The notes beneath the pieces were generated by a model, which was given only the letters and a program-made list of their open reading frames with translations, ran no database searches and was not told the DNA's origin. Source: an uncultured Clostridia bacterium (GTDB lineage: Bacteria > Bacillota > Clostridia > Oscillospirales > Ruminococcaceae). From it: a stretch of 64,000 nt of DNA. Below, in pieces: positions 60,144-64,000 of this stretch. Location of the stretch: NCBI GenBank assembly GCA_944386805.1, contig CALXCO010000002.1, positions 1 through 64,000 on the forward strand. The letters are read 5' to 3'. The position numbers were made by a program, and so were the translations under genes. Each line of letters starts with the position of its first letter. Within the stretch, counting starts at the first letter, position 1.

Positions 60144-60701
60144 TCAGGCTCTGGAGAGATATTCACCGGTTCTGGTATCGATCTTAATCATTTCGCCTTC
60201 ATCGATGAACAGCGGAACCTTGATTTCAGCGCCAGTCTCAAGCGTTGCGGGCTTGGTAGCGTTGGTTGCGGTATTGCCTTTGAAACCGGGGTCAGTCTTG
60301 GTGACCTGGAGCTCGACGAAGTTAGGAGCCTCAACGCCGAAGACATTGCCTTTATAAGAGAGGACTTTGCAGATCATGTTCTCTTTAACGAACTTGAAAG
60401 AGTCGTTCATAACGCTGCCGGAGATCGGGAGCTGTTCATAGGTCTCAGGGTCCATGAAGTAGTACAGGCCGCCGTCCTCATACAGGTATTCCATATCCTT
60501 ACGTTCAACGTAAGCTTCCTGGAATTTTGCGGTCGGGTTAAAGGTGGTTTCAGTGACAGCACCGGAGATTACGTTTTTCAGTTTGGTACGGACAAAAGCC
60601 GCGCCCTTGCCAGGTTTAACATGCTGGAATTCGATAACCTGCATAACCTGTCCGTCCATATCAAAAGTCAATCCGTTTCTGAAATCGCCTGCAGTAATCA
60701 T
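60144..60701 (-). CDS. efp: Translation elongation factor P
   Basis: The 185-aa protein relieves ribosome stalling at polyproline. It has the KOW-like N-terminal domain ([20 protein letters not shown]) with tip loop [17 protein letters not shown], where the Lys of PGKG is the position modified in other bacteria. OB domains follow ([40 protein letters not shown]). GGAGG lies before ATG 60701. The promoter is 85 bases upstream. Its own sequence has few Pro-Pro pairs, as expected. Confidence 0.96.
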   Translation of the reverse strand: MITAGDFRNGLTFDMDGQVMQVIEFQHVKPGKGAAFVRTKLKNVISGAVTETTFNPTAKFQEAYVERKDMEYLYEDGGLYYFMDPETYEQLPISGSVMNDSFKFVKENMICKVLSYKGNVFGVEAPNFVELQVTKTDPGFKGNTATNATKPATLETGAEIKVPLFIDEGEMIKIDTRTGEYLSRA

Positions 60702-60785
60702 TGGGCGTACCTCCATATAATCAAAAATATTGCCGGAGTTTCCGGCATCCCGCAAATGGGGCATATAGGTGTATCATACCTTTAT

Positions 60786-60814
60786 AGTTTACCGTATTTT
60801 GCGCAATTTTGCAA
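60786..60814 (-). promoter_or_regulatory. Promoter of efp
   Basis: TTGCAA, 17-base spacer, TAAACT on the minus strand, about 85 bases before the efp start. Confidence 0.65.
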
Positions 60815-60852
60815 GAGCAAATTGAAAAAAACGTCCATTCTTCCAAAAATCC

Positions 60853-61725
60853 TTACTTCAAACCGCCTTCTGCCAGATAAGCCTGATAGCTTTTCATCAT
60901 TGCAGCGGCATCTTCGGTCTGTGTTCCGGCGGATTCGCAGATAAAACGCGGCGTCCAGCCCCGCTTTGCGATCAGTTCCATCAATGGTTCAAAATCCGGG
61001 CCATATTCGGTATCTTCAAACGTCAGGTGGCATTTTTCGCCGCCCGGAACGGTGTACATAATTTTTGAAAAATGGGAATGGAACCGGCTGGCACGGTCAG
61101 CACCCAGACGGTTTTCCAGTGTATCGAGAATCGCCGCAAAATCCTGCTGGGTCTTAATCGAACCAAACGTGCGGGCATTCAGGTGACCGAAATCGATTGT
61201 CGGCAGCATCCGCTCGTCCACGCCGCACAACGTCATCACCTCTTCAAGGTCACCCAACTGGTTAACCTTGCCCATCGTTTCCGGGCAGATGATGACATCG
61301 CCAAGCCCTTCTTCATCGAGTGCCCGCTGTGCCTTTCCCAGCGTTTCAACTGCCAGCGCAAGCGCAGCCTCCCGGCTCATCTTGCCGGCGCTGCCGGAAT
61401 GAACGACAATTCTGTCGGCCCCCATCAGCTTTGCAGCACGGGCACTGTCCAGAATATAGCCGACTGAATTATTTCTTTTTTCCTCTTCCACCGAGGAAAG
61501 TGAAATATAATAAGGCGCGTGCAGCGATAAAGCAATATCTTTTTCCCTGCACAGGATGCCCAGCTGAGTAACCGTATCTACGTTGACCCGGACACCACGT
61601 CCGCACTGATACTCAAATGCATTAACTCCAAATTTTTCCAGATACTCCGGAAGCTGAACTGTCTTTTTATAGCCCATGGCCTTAAAGCTGTCCGCCGTTC
61701 CCGCCGGACCAAAGCGCGTGATCAC
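60853..61725 (-). CDS. Endonuclease IV-like TIM-barrel protein
   Basis: The 290-aa protein belongs to the AP endonuclease 2/xylose isomerase-like TIM-barrel superfamily. Likely metal ligands appear in order: LSLHAPYYISL, IVVHSGSAGKM, VIICPETMGK, PTIDFGHLNAR, RFHSHFSKIMY, HLTFED and FICESAGTQ, close to the His/Glu/Asp set of endonuclease IV. Abasic-site repair is the likeliest role, but related proteins are sugar isomerases. The start is GTG at 61723-61725, after AAAGGAAAG. Confidence 0.78.
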   Translation of the reverse strand: MITRFGPAGTADSFKAMGYKKTVQLPEYLEKFGVNAFEYQCGRGVRVNVDTVTQLGILCREKDIALSLHAPYYISLSSVEEEKRNNSVGYILDSARAAKLMGADRIVVHSGSAGKMSREAALALAVETLGKAQRALDEEGLGDVIICPETMGKVNQLGDLEEVMTLCGVDERMLPTIDFGHLNARTFGSIKTQQDFAAILDTLENRLGADRASRFHSHFSKIMYTVPGGEKCHLTFEDTEYGPDFEPLMELIAKRGWTPRFICESAGTQTEDAAAMMKSYQAYLAEGGLK

Positions 61726-61761
61726 AAATCATCTTTCCTTTCTTCAGACAAGCCGCAATGG

Positions 61762-61827
61762 TGCCGGCGCAATGCGCCGGCACCTGTCTTCCCACTCCAT
61801 TATAATATATTCGCGCTTATTTGTACA
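61762..61827 (-). promoter_or_regulatory. Promoter and leader hairpin of the endonuclease IV-like gene
   Basis: TGTACA, 17-base spacer, TATAAT (61799-61827, minus strand). The leader carries a very strong hairpin, GTGCCGGCGC/GCGCCGGCAC around three bases near 61762-61784. It lacks a U-run, so it is probably an mRNA-stability or translation element. Confidence 0.7.
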
Positions 61828-61857
61828 GCAAAAACTGCTGGCATTTTCCGTCAATCG

Positions 61858-62481
61858 TTATCCATTGTCCGCAATGCGCCCGTCGGCCACTGGTTTTCCG
61901 CACAGCTTTTCAAGAAGGGTATTAATTTCTTCATTGCCGCCATCATAGTACAAAATCATATACTGCGTAGAATAAACCCGCCGGTTGGGATTTTCCTCCA
62001 GCGAGACATCGACCCGTTTACCGTCAGCTGAACGGGTCAACCTGCTTCCATCCTCAGAAAGGTATGACACAATCCTCTGTACATCAACTGAACTGTTGTA
62101 AAATCCGCTCCAAACCGGCTGTTCTGAGAGAGTCCCATCGTCTCCCACCGGAAGATACCATTCCTCACTCACATTGGCCTGAAGATAACCGTCATACGGA
62201 TCATTCGGATTGGAAACATTCATAAAAATACTGAAATCCCTGGATGTTTCAAAATCGCTATACCCTTCCGAAATAAAGAACTGTTCCAATTTGTCCCGGT
62301 ATTTTTCTGCTGGTGTTTTATTTGGTCCAAACACAAACGCTGTCAACGCAATTGCCGCGACCATCAGAAGTGGTACCCACAGCCATCTCCAGCCCTTTTT
62401 CCACCAGGAATCGCCATTCAGCCCTTCTTTAACCGGAATCATCAATGGTCTTCCCGAAACATTATTTTGTAGGATATTCAT
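61858..62481 (-). CDS. Paralogous membrane-anchored protein A
   Basis: The 207-aa protein is of unrecognised family. A short cytoplasmic segment (MNILQNNVSGRPLMIPVKEG) precedes one membrane helix (WLWVPLLMVAAIALTAFVFG). An external domain of about 150 residues follows. It contains VWSGFYNSSVDVQRIVSYLS, EDGSRLTRS, NPNRRVYSTQYMILYYDGGN and LLEKLCGKPVADGRI, blocks shared with proteins C and D. The conserved Trp-x-Gly-x-Tyr and RVY...YY..G blocks suggest one fold. GGAGTG precedes the start. No secretion or catalytic motif is evident. Confidence 0.7.
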   Translation of the reverse strand: MNILQNNVSGRPLMIPVKEGLNGDSWWKKGWRWLWVPLLMVAAIALTAFVFGPNKTPAEKYRDKLEQFFISEGYSDFETSRDFSIFMNVSNPNDPYDGYLQANVSEEWYLPVGDDGTLSEQPVWSGFYNSSVDVQRIVSYLSEDGSRLTRSADGKRVDVSLEENPNRRVYSTQYMILYYDGGNEEINTLLEKLCGKPVADGRIADNG

Positions 62482-62537
62482 ATATTTCACTCCTTTCCAG
62501 CTTATCACTCAAACAACCCGATCATCGCACACAAATT

Positions 62538-62786
62538 TTATTCGTCTACATTTTCATTCTCTGAAAAGACCTCTGCCTGTACTTCCGTTTCACTGGTATC
62601 AGGTGTCTGCTCCGTATTCCGGGGCGTAAAATAAACGACAACCAACAAACCCGCCGCCAACAGAATCACCGGCAACAGCCATGTTTTACGGGATTTTTTC
62701 GATTTATTTTCATCTTCCCGGCTGATAATTCCCCGGTGAATCGGGATAGTCAAATTGGTCCCTCTGAAATTATTGCCCAAAAACAT
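62538..62786 (-). CDS. Paralogous membrane-anchored protein B (short)
   Basis: The 82-aa protein shares the N-terminal layout of protein A: NNFRGTNLTIPIHRG, then a Lys/Arg-rich stretch, then WLLPVILLAAGLLVVVYF. It stops after an acidic external tail (TSETEVQAEVFSENENVDE) and has no external domain. AAAAGGAGG precedes the ATG. It looks like a shortened family member or an accessory subunit rather than a frameshifted copy, because no remnant of the domain is seen downstream. Confidence 0.6.
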   Translation of the reverse strand: MFLGNNFRGTNLTIPIHRGIISREDENKSKKSRKTWLLPVILLAAGLLVVVYFTPRNTEQTPDTSETEVQAEVFSENENVDE

Positions 62787-62917
62787 ACATATGCCTCCTT
62801 TTACTGTTTCATTTGGTTCAAACTTTGTATAATCACTGTGGGTTCCTCTTTGGAACTACCAGGCTGCTATGGTCCCAGACACGGATTATCGGGATTACCA
62901 GTTTAGTGCCACTCCGA

Positions 62918-63532
62918 TTATTCTAAAGACGTTTCCAGCCTTCCATCTGCAATCGGTTCTCCGAACAGCTTTTCCAGTACCTCATAAATTTCCGGTTCTC
63001 CACCCTCATAATACACAAGCACATTCTTTCCCCGATAAACCCTGCGGTCAGAGTTTTCGCCAATCGCAACCGATCCATTGGACAATTCCAGCCTGCTTCC
63101 GTCATCCGAAAATCCCGCAGCAATTTCATCCAACACTTCCGGGTCTCCATAGAATCCGCTCCAGACTGCGTCATTCCGGGAATAGCTGTCTCCGCCATCA
63201 TATTCCGGAGCACTGCCGATAAACCACAGCCAAGTATCATCCGCATGGGTATAACCGGCATACGGATCGGCACCCGTATAAATCTCTACTTTGTTATAAA
63301 TGCTCATTCCATCCTGAACAAAAGCCTCTTCCAGCTGCTCGCAGTATTGGCTTGTATCAGCCGGCCGGGGAAGGAACATTGCAGCTGCAATCAATCCGAC
63401 TGCCAACACTGCCACCGGCAGCAGCAACCACTTGCGGTCCTTTTTATTGCCGGAACCGGTTGGGTCCCTCCAGGCGATGGCCTTTGCCGACAGGATCAGA
63501 GGGTCCCGCGATTCAATTGGTTTCCAAAACAT
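62918..63532 (-). CDS. Paralogous membrane-anchored protein C
   Basis: The 204-aa protein has a cytoplasmic start (MFWKPIESRDPLILSAKAIA), a membrane helix (WLLLPVAVLAVGLIAAAMFL) and an external domain with YAGYTHADDTWLWFIGS, AVWSGFYGDPEVLDEIAAGF, SDDGSRLE, DRRVYRGKNVLVYYEGGEPE and LEKLFGEPIADGRL. It aligns over its whole external part with proteins A and D. The start is placed at 63532, seven bases after GGGG; GTG at 63538 is possible. Function is unknown. Confidence 0.7.
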   Translation of the reverse strand: MFWKPIESRDPLILSAKAIAWRDPTGSGNKKDRKWLLLPVAVLAVGLIAAAMFLPRPADTSQYCEQLEEAFVQDGMSIYNKVEIYTGADPYAGYTHADDTWLWFIGSAPEYDGGDSYSRNDAVWSGFYGDPEVLDEIAAGFSDDGSRLELSNGSVAIGENSDRRVYRGKNVLVYYEGGEPEIYEVLEKLFGEPIADGRLETSLE

Positions 63533-63584
63533 ATCCACACCCCATTTCCGTTAGCTGTTGTGATCAAAACTATTTACCAGACAT

Positions 63585-64000
63585 TCAATCATCTGACGAC
63601 ATGATTTCCATCCAGGTTTTTGATGCGGTCAGTCTTCCATCGGCGATCGGTTGACCGAACCGTTTCTCAAGCATCCTGTAAAATTCCGGATCACCGCCGC
63701 GATAATACAGAATAACATTGTCCCCACGGTATACCCTGATATCCGGGCTGGGATTGATCGTCATCCGGATATCACCAGAAATAGAAACTGAATGAAGCGC
63801 GCTGCCATCTTCAGAAAATCCGGACGCAATCATCTCAAAGATCTCCTCATCGGTATAGACCCCACACCAAATCGCGTCATCATCATTATAGTGGTCTGGT
63901 GGTTCCGGGCTGGTTCCCATATACCACCAGTAACATCCGTCTGCCCAGGTATATCCGCCATAAGGATCACGACCCGTATCTTTGTAGTAGATCGTCATTC
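63585..64000 (-). CDS. Paralogous membrane-anchored protein D (partial at window edge)
   Basis: Only the external domain is in the window; the frame stays open to the right edge. It carries DPYGGYTWADGCYWWYMGTS, AIWCGVYTDEEIFEMIASGF, SEDGSAL, DIRVYRGDNVILYYRGGDPE and LEKRFGQPIADGRL. It is closer to protein C than to protein A. An upstream membrane helix is expected beyond the window. Confidence 0.7.
   Translation of the reverse strand, partial: MTIYYKDTGRDPYGGYTWADGCYWWYMGTSPEPPDHYNDDDAIWCGVYTDEEIFEMIASGFSEDGSALHSVSISGDIRMTINPSPDIRVYRGDNVILYYRGGDPEFYRMLEKRFGQPIADGRLTASKTWMEIMSSDD

Overview
The window has two parts. Positions 1 to about 28,400 are most of an integrative conjugative element (ICE) of the Tn1549-like / clostridial CTn type. 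Positions about 28,400 to 64,000 are housekeeping chromosome of a Gram-positive, spore-forming Clostridia member. The chromosomal order yggS-sepF-ylmH-divIVA-ileS-lspA-rluD, asp23-fakA, mutS...mutL-miaA-hfq, greA-lysS, a split transketolase and SpoIIP point to Clostridia, probably a gut Oscillospirales (family placement is inference). No rRNA, tRNA or CRISPR array was seen.

ICE (all genes on the minus strand, so transcription runs right to left). The right end abuts the lysS stop codon. It holds six copies of the 9-mer TGTCGTAAA in both orientations (28163-28352), an insulating terminator, a strong promoter and a 58-aa gene. A roughly 380-nt hairpin-rich non-coding stretch (27366-27743) then leads into parA-parB. 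Next come a free-standing lipoprotein unit with its own promoter and terminator, and a 1406-aa thioester/Cna-B cell-wall adhesin coupled to a 30-aa membrane peptide. A string of small ICE-specific proteins follows, then a 2811-aa methylase/SNF2 helicase whose gene contains an out-of-frame TnpV gene. After it come DUF3848, a TOPRIM primase-like protein and a YodL/DUF3846 protein, and a multi-hairpin region that is a good oriT candidate. The transfer genes close the element: DUF3789, MobC, MOB_P relaxase, PcfB, an ArdC-like protein, VirD4 coupling ATPase, Maff2 and a VirB6/TrbL protein. VirB6 is cut short near position 85 by unrelated sequence. VirB4, lytic enzyme and integrase are not in the window. 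No antibiotic-resistance cargo was seen.

Chromosome. greA-lysS has a consensus promoter. The two-subunit transketolase operon ends in a clear terminator. A pseudouridine synthase fused to a Cof-type HAD phosphatase, lspA, ileS, divIVA, ylmH, sepF, yggS, an HlyD-like protein and hfq form a long minus-strand run served by a promoter at 42298-42326. mutS-grpB-gnat-mutL-miaA is served by another promoter at 49903-49932. fakA and asp23 follow, then an aryl-sulfate sulfotransferase divergent from spoIIP.

The most interesting chromosomal locus is 55730-58562. Two tandem homologues of the cytokine MIF lie one base upstream of an AgrA/AgrC-like LytTR-GHKL two-component pair, under a promoter with a palindromic operator-like site. 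Further right are an FMN riboswitch with terminator controlling ribU, a CD1247-like acidic zinc-ribbon protein, efp, an endonuclease IV-like TIM barrel, and an unrecognised cluster of paralogous single-pass membrane proteins (61858-64000) that runs off the window.
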